Assembly (NCBI GenBank): GCA_013178375.1
Contig: JABLXQ010000022.1
Coordinates: 31,031 to 95,030, forward strand
Reading direction: 5' to 3'
Length of the DNA: 64,000 nucleotides
DNA from: Gammaproteobacteria bacterium
Lineage (GTDB): Bacteria; Pseudomonadota; Gammaproteobacteria; Pseudomonadales; Ketobacteraceae
The number at the start of each line of letters is the position of its first letter. Position 1 is the stretch's first letter. The position numbers and the translations under genes are program-made. Positions 25,940-33,757 of the stretch are shown here, in pieces. The notes under the pieces are model-generated. The model was given only the letters and a program-made list of their open reading frames with translations. It did not search any database and was not told the DNA's origin.

Positions 25940-25968
25940 GGCCCTCCTGACCGGAGGGCCTTTTTTTT
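25940..25968 (+). terminator. Intrinsic terminator after the acyl-CoA dehydrogenase gene
   Basis: Arms GGCCCTCC (25940-25947) and GGAGGGCC (25953-25960) with a 5-nt loop, followed by eight T. Confidence 0.95.
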
Positions 25969-25988
25969 GGCTGCCGATTTTTAATTGA

Positions 25989-26008
25989 GCGTGACTTATA
26001 AGTCACGC
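25989..26008. promoter_or_regulatory. Perfect 20-bp palindrome, probable operator
   Basis: GCGTGACTTATAAGTCACGC is identical to its reverse complement. It lies 20 nt after the terminator and 219 nt before the S15-type hydrolase start. It is not followed by a T-run, so a protein-binding site is more likely than a terminator. The cognate regulator is unknown. Confidence 0.55.
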
Positions 26009-26104
26009 AACTGCGAATCCCAAACGCGCTCCCTTCACACATCCCATTTTCAAACCCACACGAATTTCCACTGCGTGCGTTACCAAAAGCCAACATTCAT
26101 GAAT

Positions 26105-26149
26105 TGACATGATTTATTGTCACATATAAATTGACAACAATGGTTGTCA
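26105..26149. promoter_or_regulatory. Two tandem TGACA-N8-TGTCA boxes upstream of the hydrolase gene
   Basis: Box 1 at 26105-26122 is TGACATGATTTATTGTCA. Box 2 at 26132-26149 is TGACAACAATGGTTGTCA (7-bp arms). Both are 18 bp and their centres are 27 bp apart in an AT-rich promoter region. A matching box lies in front of the TetR gene at 31046-31063. Inference: these are operators of that TetR regulator. Confidence 0.6.
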
Positions 26150-26226
26150 TATATGTCGGACGTGTGGACGAGTGAATGGATTTCACCTGCCATCTGCCGA
26201 TAAAAATCCACTAAAACAAAAATACA

Positions 26227-28380
26227 ATGGAAACAAAAATGACGGGGACAAACGACACACGCCCGCAAGGGTCCCGCAGTCTGGCCGGTGCGCACAGTGC
26301 GCTCCCACTCAAAAAACTGTTCAGCCACGGTTGCGTTGCCGTTCTGGCATCCTGCCTGCTGATGGCCTGTTCCGGCGGCGATTCAAAATCAAAATCCGCC
26401 GCTGACCGCAACGCCCAGACGACAGTGACCCCCACTGCTCCGGACAGCGGCACTCCGGACGACACCGAAATTCCCGACCTGGACGACGACAGCGACGACG
26501 CCATCGACGCCATCGGTGGTGAGCACTATTTCCGCGAGGCGGAATATCGCTACACGGTGAATCTGCCGCTGCAGTTCGTCGAAATGTCCACCGGGAAAAA
26601 ACTGAGCGTGCGCGTCACGCTGCCGGCCAATGAAAAAGGCGAGCCGGCGGAAGGCCCCTTCCCCGTCATCCTGACCCAGGCGGGCTATAACACCAATCTG
26701 CTGAGCCTCATGTTCCTGGGCACACCCGGCAACCTGATGCTGGGAGCACCAGACCCCTTCGTAGTCAAACGCGGTTATGCCCAGGTTTCTGTGGATGCAC
26801 TGGGTACTGGCGCCTCCGGTGGCGGCTGGGAACTGTTTGGTGAAGAAGAACAGGTTGGCTTTGCCGACATGGTGGACTGGGTGCACGAACAGCCCTGGAG
26901 CAACGGCAAGCTGGGCGTGGCGGGTGTGTCCTACATGGCGATCAGTTCGCTGTTCGCGGCGCAGCGCCGGCCCGACTCGATTGACGCGGTGTTTGCCAGT
27001 CTGCCCATGGGCGATGCCATGCGCGGCATCGTCGGCACCGGTGGCCTGCTCAACGCCCATTTCATGAGTACCTGGATGCTCATCACCCAGATACTGTCGA
27101 CCCAGAACATCCCCACCATGCTGGCCAATCCCAAGCATATGGACCTGCTGATGCAGCACACGCAGGAGCACGCAGACCAGATCGATTCCTATTACCTGCC
27201 GCTGATCGATGACGCACTCTGGAACGCGCCTTATGTCACCTATTACGGTGATTTCTGGAGCAAACGCTCACCCCTGGTCAACATGGACAAGGTCAAGGCG
27301 CCCACGATGATTTTCGGCGCACTGCACGATCTCTTCCAGCGTGACGAACCCCTGCTGTATGAAAACCTGAAAAAGAACGGTGTCGATGCACGCCTGGTGA
27401 TCTACAACGGCACGCACTTTCCGAATTTCGTCACCTCGCACGTTGGCAACAACGCGGTGGCGCCGATCGATTTTCTGCTGCTGCAGTGGTTCGACAAATA
27501 CCTGAAGGGCATGGACACGGGAACCGAAAATATTCCGCAGGTGGTGCAGCATGTGAAGAACTACCCCACCGAGAGCACGCCCGCAGAATTCCGCAAAGAC
27601 AGCTTTGCCACCACCACCGACTGGCCCCATCCGCTGGCGGCACCGGAGCGCTGGTACCTGCACAGCGATGGCAGTCTGTCGCGCTCGGCCCCTGACAGCG
27701 AAGAAACCGGCCACACCATGACCAATCCGGAACATCCTGTAGGCCGCGCCTTCCGCAACGGTGCAATGCTGGGCTTCGAAGTGGACATCAACGACGGCAC
27801 CACATGCAGCCGCAGTTACGAGCAATGGATTCTGGGCCTGACCCTGCCCAAGTCCTGTTTCAGCAACGCTGACAAAACACAGCAGCAACGCGTGACATTC
27901 GAAAGCGCGCCGATGGAAGAGGATTACTACATCAACGGCCCCATCCAGGCGGATATCTGGATCGACAGCACCGTGACCGAAGCGGTGGTGGCGGTGCAGG
28001 TGGAAGAATTGTCTGACGCGCAATCCTTGCCCATCACCAACGGCCAGCTGCTGGCGTCGGTGCGGGCGGTGGATCAATCCCGTTCCCGTTTCCTCAACGG
28101 CGAAATGATCCAGCCCTACCACTACCTGACCGAAGAAAAGGCAAAGCTGCTGGTGCCGGGCGAAGTGGTGAAAATGCAGATCGAAATTTTCTCCACCAGC
28201 GCAATCATCCGCAAGGGCAATCGTCTGCGCATCGCCATCAGCCCCAGCAACCAGGCGCAGGGTATGCTGAACTACCCGCGCCAGGCGCTGGCGGAAGATG
28301 GCGTCACCACCATTCACAACAGCCCGCAATATCCGTCCAGCGTTGTGCTGCCGATCGTGCCCACCAGCGCGCTGAACTGA
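26227..28380 (+). CDS. CocE/NonD (S15) family hydrolase, lipoprotein
   Basis: 717 residues. The N-terminal signal ends ASCLLMACSGG, a lipobox. An Asp-rich linker follows (PDDTEIPDLDDDSDD). The alpha/beta-hydrolase core has nucleophile GVSYMA, the acid in FGALHDLFQ and the His in NGTHFPNF. The C-terminal X-Pro-dipeptidase-type beta domain covers about residues 440-700 (INGPIQADIWIDSTV, KGNRLRIAISPSN). These enzymes cleave acyl or peptide bonds in small molecules and esters. As a lipoprotein it acts in the envelope or outside. It lies upstream of the cholesterol-oxidase-like gene in the same direction. Confidence 0.88.
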   Translation: METKMTGTNDTRPQGSRSLAGAHSALPLKKLFSHGCVAVLASCLLMACSGGDSKSKSAADRNAQTTVTPTAPDSGTPDDTEIPDLDDDSDDAIDAIGGEHYFREAEYRYTVNLPLQFVEMSTGKKLSVRVTLPANEKGEPAEGPFPVILTQAGYNTNLLSLMFLGTPGNLMLGAPDPFVVKRGYAQVSVDALGTGASGGGWELFGEEEQVGFADMVDWVHEQPWSNGKLGVAGVSYMAISSLFAAQRRPDSIDAVFASLPMGDAMRGIVGTGGLLNAHFMSTWMLITQILSTQNIPTMLANPKHMDLLMQHTQEHADQIDSYYLPLIDDALWNAPYVTYYGDFWSKRSPLVNMDKVKAPTMIFGALHDLFQRDEPLLYENLKKNGVDARLVIYNGTHFPNFVTSHVGNNAVAPIDFLLLQWFDKYLKGMDTGTENIPQVVQHVKNYPTESTPAEFRKDSFATTTDWPHPLAAPERWYLHSDGSLSRSAPDSEETGHTMTNPEHPVGRAFRNGAMLGFEVDINDGTTCSRSYEQWILGLTLPKSCFSNADKTQQQRVTFESAPMEEDYYINGPIQADIWIDSTVTEAVVAVQVEELSDAQSLPITNGQLLASVRAVDQSRSRFLNGEMIQPYHYLTEEKAKLLVPGEVVKMQIEIFSTSAIIRKGNRLRIAISPSNQAQGMLNYPRQALAEDGVTTIHNSPQYPSSVVLPIVPTSALN

Positions 28381-28546
28381 AGTAACGGCGGGTCTCTGTC
28401 CAGGGCCCGCCATTCTCACCACTACCCGGGAAACAAAACGATAGTCAGGTCATCATCACGATACCTGCGGGGAATTTTTTTGCCTGTCTTTCCATAACAT
28501 TCCGGGGCAGGCCTGTCACTTTGACAACAACTAGAGGGATCAAACA

Positions 28547-30340
28547 ATGGGTTCTGGCGACACAACACAAATCAGTACGCTTTCCAGACGAAAATTCATG
28601 GGTGCTGCGTTGGCGACAGCAGCAGCCGGAAGCGTTCTGCCTGGTTGCAAATTTGTTGCAGGTTCGGGCAGCAACACCATTCCCGAACCGCCCAATTTTC
28701 CGGCGGGAATTCAGCTGTTCCAGCAAGGCTTCATCAACTGGGCGCGGGAAACCAAAGTGGCCGGCGTGTGGTCCTGCTCGCCCAATAACGGCGCCGACGT
28801 GGTGACGCTGGCGAACTGGGCCAAAGCCCACAACTATCGTCTGCGCCCTTTCGGCACCGGTCACGGTTTTGCGCCCACCCTGATTCCCCGGGGTGACAGC
28901 GGGCAAAACGTAGTGCTGGTGCACACGCACGACTTTATCAACCAGATCACTGTGAATGCGGACGACGAAATCAAATCCGTCACCTGTGGCGCTGGCGCCT
29001 ACATCGAAGATATTTGCGCGGAGCTGGAAGCGTACGACCTCGGCTTTTACCACACTCCCGCACCGGGTGGCGTTACGGTGGCCGGCGCGCTGGCAATGAA
29101 CGTTCACGGCGCAGCCATTCCCCAAAATGGCGAGACGCTGCAACCCGGTCACTCCTGGGGCACACTGAGCAATCTGGTGCTGGAAATGACCGCCGTGGTG
29201 TGGGATGCGGAACAGGATCAATACGTGCTGAAAACCTTCCAGCGCAACGATCCCGCCATCGGCCCTCTGCTCACCTGCCTGGCCCGCACCTTTATCACCG
29301 AAGTGAAAATGCAGGCCGGACCCAATCTGAAAATCCGCTGCCTGAGCCGCACCGACCTGACAGCGGACGAAGTGCTGGCGATGCCGGATGTGCAAACGGA
29401 AAATTCCTTTGCCAACCTGACCGAACAATACGGCACGGTCGACATCATTTACTATCCGCACAATTCGAAAGGCGTGTGCTGGATCAAGACCTGGACGGTG
29501 GCAGCGGAAAAACCGGAAACGTCCCGCGAAGTACTGACGCCGTATGCGCTGTCGTCCAGCGTCAAGATGTCCCCTCTGGTGGCGGACACGTTGTCATCGG
29601 CACTGCGCACCTATCCCAAAACGATGGTGCCGTACTACAACAACCTGTCGGCCAACGGCGTCATCGATCTGATGGCCAACAATGATCCGGCCACCAGGAT
29701 CAACGACATCTGGGGTTCGGCTTACACCACCACGCTGTATGTGCAGCCGCTGACGCCGCGCAAAACCGTGGCGGCCTGGGGCGTGATCGTGGCGCGGGAA
29801 AATCTGCAGCGGGCACTGGCCGAATTCTTCCAGTTCTTCAAGCAGCTGATTGCGGAATTCAAGAGTCGCGGCATGTACCCCTACACCGGCCCGTTCGAGC
29901 TGCGCGCCCACGGCCTGGAAAATCCCGCCGATGTGTTGATTCCCGGCGCTGTGGAACCGTTTCTGTCCGGCGCGCGTCCGCATCCGGATCATCCGGAGAA
30001 AGACACCGTCATCTGGTACGCGATCAACAACAACGTGGATCAACCGGCCGCCGCCGAATTCAACACGCGACTGGAGCAATGGTTCCTGACCAACTTCCAG
30101 AGCTACGGCATCGTGCGCCCGGAATGGACCAAGTGCTACGCCTATACGGCCGATGGCCAATACGGTGGTGCCTATACGAATGATGAAGTGCTGCTGGAAA
30201 CCTTCCCCAACACCTGGCGCGAGGGTTACCCCGCAGACCAGACCTGGGACGCCGCCGTCGCGCAGTTGAATGCGCAGGATCCGCACCGCGTGTTTTCCAA
30301 TACGTATCTGGACCGGCTGTTCGGAGTGACGGCGGAGTAA
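28547..30340 (+). CDS. Cholesterol oxidase-like FAD enzyme (class II, VAO fold), Tat lipoprotein
   Basis: 597 residues. The Tat motif SRRKFMGAA precedes a hydrophobic stretch and a lipobox-like VLPGC. The FAD-binding PCMH/VAO domain covers about 45-260. H106 in GTGHGF sits where class II cholesterol oxidases attach FAD covalently. The start FPAGIQLFQQGFINWA, the VWSCSPNN segment and the later RPHPDHPEKDTVIWY match my memory of the Brevibacterium sterolicum class II enzyme and its substrate-binding domain. Expected reaction: O2-dependent oxidation of a 3-beta-hydroxysterol or a similar alcohol in the periplasm. It converges on the TetR gene with 5 nt between stops. Confidence 0.82.
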   Translation: MGSGDTTQISTLSRRKFMGAALATAAAGSVLPGCKFVAGSGSNTIPEPPNFPAGIQLFQQGFINWARETKVAGVWSCSPNNGADVVTLANWAKAHNYRLRPFGTGHGFAPTLIPRGDSGQNVVLVHTHDFINQITVNADDEIKSVTCGAGAYIEDICAELEAYDLGFYHTPAPGGVTVAGALAMNVHGAAIPQNGETLQPGHSWGTLSNLVLEMTAVVWDAEQDQYVLKTFQRNDPAIGPLLTCLARTFITEVKMQAGPNLKIRCLSRTDLTADEVLAMPDVQTENSFANLTEQYGTVDIIYYPHNSKGVCWIKTWTVAAEKPETSREVLTPYALSSSVKMSPLVADTLSSALRTYPKTMVPYYNNLSANGVIDLMANNDPATRINDIWGSAYTTTLYVQPLTPRKTVAAWGVIVARENLQRALAEFFQFFKQLIAEFKSRGMYPYTGPFELRAHGLENPADVLIPGAVEPFLSGARPHPDHPEKDTVIWYAINNNVDQPAAAEFNTRLEQWFLTNFQSYGIVRPEWTKCYAYTADGQYGGAYTNDEVLLETFPNTWREGYPADQTWDAAVAQLNAQDPHRVFSNTYLDRLFGVTAE

Positions 30341-30345
30341 CCGCG

Positions 30346-31008
30346 CTAAACGATTGGCGCCGACCGGGAACGCAGTTCCTGGATGGCGCCTTTCACCATG
30401 ACGGAGCAGACCTCCACCAGGATATCCTGGGGGATACTGTAATCCCCCAGCATCCACTGCACGGCCATGGCGGCGCTGGCACCATTGATGGCCATGGCAA
30501 GACTGTGGAGGAATTCATCGGTGACGTTGAGATCCGGATGGTCGAGCCGGATAAGCATGGCGGACATTTCCGTGCTGATCCGCGTGTGATAGTGGTGCAG
30601 GCTGGTGACCCGCTCGCTGCCGGCCATGCTTTCGATGTGCAGCACCCGCACCAGCCGTTCGTTGCGCATGGCGGTAAAGTACACGTCGAGAGAAGCCCGG
30701 GAACGACCCTCCAGATCCTGCGGCATGTGCGGCACTTTCTCCATGAAAACTTCGCGCCAGCGGTTGTTCTCGCGTTCGTACACGGCGCAAAACAGGGCTT
30801 CCGTGTCGGTGAAGGATTCGTAGAAGTAACGTTCGGTCAAACCCGCAGCCTTGCACAGGACACGCACCGTGGCGCCGCGCAAACCCACCGTGCCAAATAC
30901 TTCCAGGCCAGCCTCCAGAAAACGCTCGCGCCGTTCATCGACGCGCTCGGATTCGCTGAGGCCACCATACGTGCGGCTTGATGATTTCTTGTTCGAGGTA
31001 GATGTCAT
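30346..31008 (-). CDS. TetR/AcrR family regulator
   Basis: 220 residues. The N-terminal helix-turn-helix is at about 27-73 (RERFLEAGLEVFGTVGLRGA, AAGLTERYFYESFTDTEALF). The ligand-binding domain follows and ends SMAGSERVTSLHHYHTRIS through GAIQELRSRS. It probably controls the neighbouring sterol/lipid genes: an 18-bp TGACA-N8-TGTCA box lies 37 nt upstream of its own ATG, and two such boxes precede the S15 hydrolase. The effector could be an acyl-CoA or steroid-like compound. Confidence 0.9.
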   Translation of the reverse strand: MTSTSNKKSSSRTYGGLSESERVDERRERFLEAGLEVFGTVGLRGATVRVLCKAAGLTERYFYESFTDTEALFCAVYERENNRWREVFMEKVPHMPQDLEGRSRASLDVYFTAMRNERLVRVLHIESMAGSERVTSLHHYHTRISTEMSAMLIRLDHPDLNVTDEFLHSLAMAINGASAAMAVQWMLGDYSIPQDILVEVCSVMVKGAIQELRSRSAPIV

Positions 31009-31045
31009 GCCGCAATTTGACTACAAACTGCCACCTGCCGTAAAG

Positions 31046-31063
31046 CGACATCAACCGATGTCA
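31046..31063. promoter_or_regulatory. TGACA-N8-TGTCA-type operator before the TetR gene
   Basis: CGACATCAACCGATGTCA at 31046-31063. The arms GACATC/GATGTC are perfect and the 18-bp frame matches the two boxes at 26105-26149. This position would allow autoregulation. Confidence 0.55.
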
Positions 31064-31239
31064 TGTTCACTGAAGCAGGGTAACCCGCCAGTCACCAACA
31101 CCTGAGCGTCGAGCCTTCCTCACGGGCATGCCACCGCCCTCCGACATTTTCCCGCCCGTGCATTTTTTATATCACAATCAATGCGGAACGTTCGTACTGC
31201 GCTATATTCAACTGCAAATTAGAAGAAACCGGGAACCGC

Positions 31240-33339
31240 ATGCAGCGCTTCGCAACCGCCAGCCTGGCACTGGCGCTGTTCAGCCATTTCGCATCCGCTG
31301 ACGATACGCACGTCATCGCGGCAGCCGATCTGTGGGACATGCCACTGGAAGAACTGATGCTCGTCCCGGTCAGCACCGTCTCAACCGGCACGCCCACTCC
31401 CGTCTCCCGGGCTGCCTCCAGCGTCACTGTCATCAGCCGCGCCGACATCGCCGCCATGGGTGCCACCGACATTGATCAGGTGCTGGAAACCGTGCCCGGC
31501 CTGCATGTCACCCGCTCGAGCCAGTCTGGCTTCGGTCGCTACATCTTTCGCGGCATCGCCTCGGCCTACAACCCGGAAGCCCTCGTCATGTTCAACGGCA
31601 TTCCGCTGAAAACCCTGTTCAGCGGTTCCCGTAGCAACGTCTGGGGTGGCATGCCGGTGAAAGCCATCGAACGCATTGAAGTGATCCGGGGGCCGGGTTC
31701 TGCTCTTTATGGCGCCGACGCCTTTGCCGGGGTGATCAACATCGTCACCCGCAGCGGCCGCGACATGGAAGGCAGCAATGCCGGCGTGCGTGCGGGCAGC
31801 TTCGACACCTGGGGTGCCTGGACCGAACAACGGATCGATTTCGACAACGCCGTACTGGGCCTGGTGGCGGAATACGAGGACAGCAACGGCGCCCGGGAAA
31901 CCATTCACAGCGATGCCCAGACCCTGCTCGACGGCTTCACCGGCACTGATGCGTCCCTCGCCCCCGGCCCGCTCAACATCGGCCGCCAGTCCACCGACCT
32001 GCGGCTGGATCTGGCCAGCGGCCCCTGGCAGGCCCGCCTCGGCTATCAGGCGCGCGACAACGTGGGCTCGTTTGCCGGTATTGCCAGCGCCCTCGATCCA
32101 TCGGGCCTGTTCAGCAGCGACCGCATCACCGGCGACATCGGTTTCATGCAGGAACAGTTCCGGCCAGACTGGGATCTGCAGGCCACGCTGAGCGTCCTGC
32201 ACCTGACCCAGGAAGCCGATCGCGACAGCCGCCTGTTTCCGCCCGGCGCCAATCCCGGCACCGGCGTGTTTCCCGAGGGCCTGATCGGCAACCCTTCCTA
32301 CTGGGAAAACCAGGCCCGCGCTGATGTCGCCACCGCCTACTACGGCTTCGAAACCCATATCCTGCGGCTGGGCAGCGGCTACTACTGGGGCGACATCTAC
32401 AAAGTGCACGAAACCAAGAATTTCGGCCCATTTCTGAACCCGCTGCCTGGCGGCCTCACCGATGTCAGCGACACGCCGGACGCCTTTCTGCAGGAAGGGC
32501 AGCGCACCTCCGGCTATGTGTTCCTGCAGGACGAATGGCGCCTGCACGAACACTCGGCGCTCACCAGCGGCGTCCGCTACGACCACTACTCCGATTTCGG
32601 CGACACCACCAACCCCCGGGTCGCCCTGGTCCACGAATGGCGGCCCGAACTGTCCACCCGCCTGAGTTACGGCCGCGCCTTCCACGCCCCCACCTTCGTC
32701 GACCTGTATGCCACCAACAACCCGGTGGGATTGGGCAATCCGAAGCTGGAACCCGAAGTCATCGATACCTGGGAGCTGTCATTGCACCATCAGCCGCGCC
32801 CGGATCTGGGCTACAGCCTGACCGGTTTCAGCTACCGCATCGACGATGCCATCACTTACGTGGGCACCCAGGCTGCCAATGCCGGTCAGCGCAAGGGCCG
32901 GGGCGGCGAACTGGAAGGTACCTGGCAGCCGCTGCCTGCCCTGCGGCTGGTAGCGAACTACAGCTACCAGGTCGCCACCGACATCCAGACCGGTGCCGAC
33001 GTGGGCGAAGCGCCCGGGGAAGATGCCTATATGCGACTGGAATGGGAATTCCTGCCGGACTGGCACTGGAACACGGAACTGCTGTGGGTGGGCAAGCAAC
33101 TGCGCGGCATGGGCGATCCGCGCCCGCCCCTGCAGGACTACACCCAGCTTAACCTGACCCTGTCCCGCCAGAACCTGTGGCGCCAGCTGGACCTGCTGCT
33201 GAACCTGCGTAACCTGGCGGACGCCAACGTGCGTGCACCCAGCGCGGGGCCATCGGCTCCTTTCACCGCCCCGTACATTCCAGAGGACTATCCGCAACCG
33301 GGCCGCGCCCTGATCGCCGAGGCGCTCTGGCACTGGTAA
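31240..33339 (+). CDS. TonB-dependent outer-membrane receptor
   Basis: 699 residues. A signal peptide (MQRFATASLALALFSHFASA) is followed by a short N-terminal stretch that may include a TonB box. The plug domain is at about 55-165 (SVTVISRADIAAMGATDIDQ, RYIFRGIASAYNPEALVM, VIRGPGSALYGADAFAGVIN). The barrel ends with the aromatic EALWHW. The plug motif and short loops resemble vitamin B12, catecholate and outer-membrane lipid-uptake receptors; the ligand is unknown. It diverges from the TetR gene, so joint regulation with the sterol-like genes is possible. No TonB/ExbB genes are in view. Confidence 0.93.
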   Translation: MQRFATASLALALFSHFASADDTHVIAAADLWDMPLEELMLVPVSTVSTGTPTPVSRAASSVTVISRADIAAMGATDIDQVLETVPGLHVTRSSQSGFGRYIFRGIASAYNPEALVMFNGIPLKTLFSGSRSNVWGGMPVKAIERIEVIRGPGSALYGADAFAGVINIVTRSGRDMEGSNAGVRAGSFDTWGAWTEQRIDFDNAVLGLVAEYEDSNGARETIHSDAQTLLDGFTGTDASLAPGPLNIGRQSTDLRLDLASGPWQARLGYQARDNVGSFAGIASALDPSGLFSSDRITGDIGFMQEQFRPDWDLQATLSVLHLTQEADRDSRLFPPGANPGTGVFPEGLIGNPSYWENQARADVATAYYGFETHILRLGSGYYWGDIYKVHETKNFGPFLNPLPGGLTDVSDTPDAFLQEGQRTSGYVFLQDEWRLHEHSALTSGVRYDHYSDFGDTTNPRVALVHEWRPELSTRLSYGRAFHAPTFVDLYATNNPVGLGNPKLEPEVIDTWELSLHHQPRPDLGYSLTGFSYRIDDAITYVGTQAANAGQRKGRGGELEGTWQPLPALRLVANYSYQVATDIQTGADVGEAPGEDAYMRLEWEFLPDWHWNTELLWVGKQLRGMGDPRPPLQDYTQLNLTLSRQNLWRQLDLLLNLRNLADANVRAPSAGPSAPFTAPYIPEDYPQPGRALIAEALWHW

Positions 33340-33757
33340 ACATCCCGGGCACAAACGAATGCTGTTCAAAAAACAATCTGTCATACTGATCCACCAGGAC
33401 AGCGGTACCCTTAATCGATGCTCACTTACAAACTGCAACCTAAAGTGACAAAACTCCTAAACAAATCAACCCGTTTTGGATACCCTAGTGTCCACCTTAT
33501 ACAAGTCTTGTGTGAGCCGTTGGGAAATAATGGCGTTGCCAGCTCTATCCACTCGGGGCCACGGGATTACGGTCATATGAGGCCGTTCCCGAAGGTGGGG
33601 AGACGCTGGAGCAAGGCTGCCTTGAAGTCCGTGAGGGCTGGCAGTCGACGCAGGGAGCAGGGGACCATGTTTCCGGCACGGACGCCGAAGACCGCCACAT
33701 CCGGGATTTGACCCCGGATGTAACTCAGACAAGAAAAAAAACAAGAGCGCTTCGCCC
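33340..33757. other. 418-bp region without a supported gene
   Basis: The first 200 bp are AT-rich compared with the surroundings, and the rest is GC- and purine-rich. The open frames on both strands (33418-33711 plus, 33466-33855 minus) show no recognisable protein pattern and lack good ribosome-binding sites. A hairpin with arms CATCCGGG (33698-33705) and CCCGGATG (33713-33720) lies just before the next gene. It could be a structured 5' leader or a decayed mobile element. I could not match it to a known riboswitch or stable RNA. Confidence 0.5.

Noticed and set aside
28387..28411. GGCGGG/CCCGCC hairpin after the S15 hydrolase gene as a terminator
   Set aside because: The stem is only 6 bp with a 13-nt loop and no T-run; the oxidase gene downstream may be cotranscribed.
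33340..33757. Cobalamin, c-di-GMP or group II intron-type structured RNA
   Set aside because: I looked for the conserved cores of these classes and did not find them; only generic hairpins are visible.
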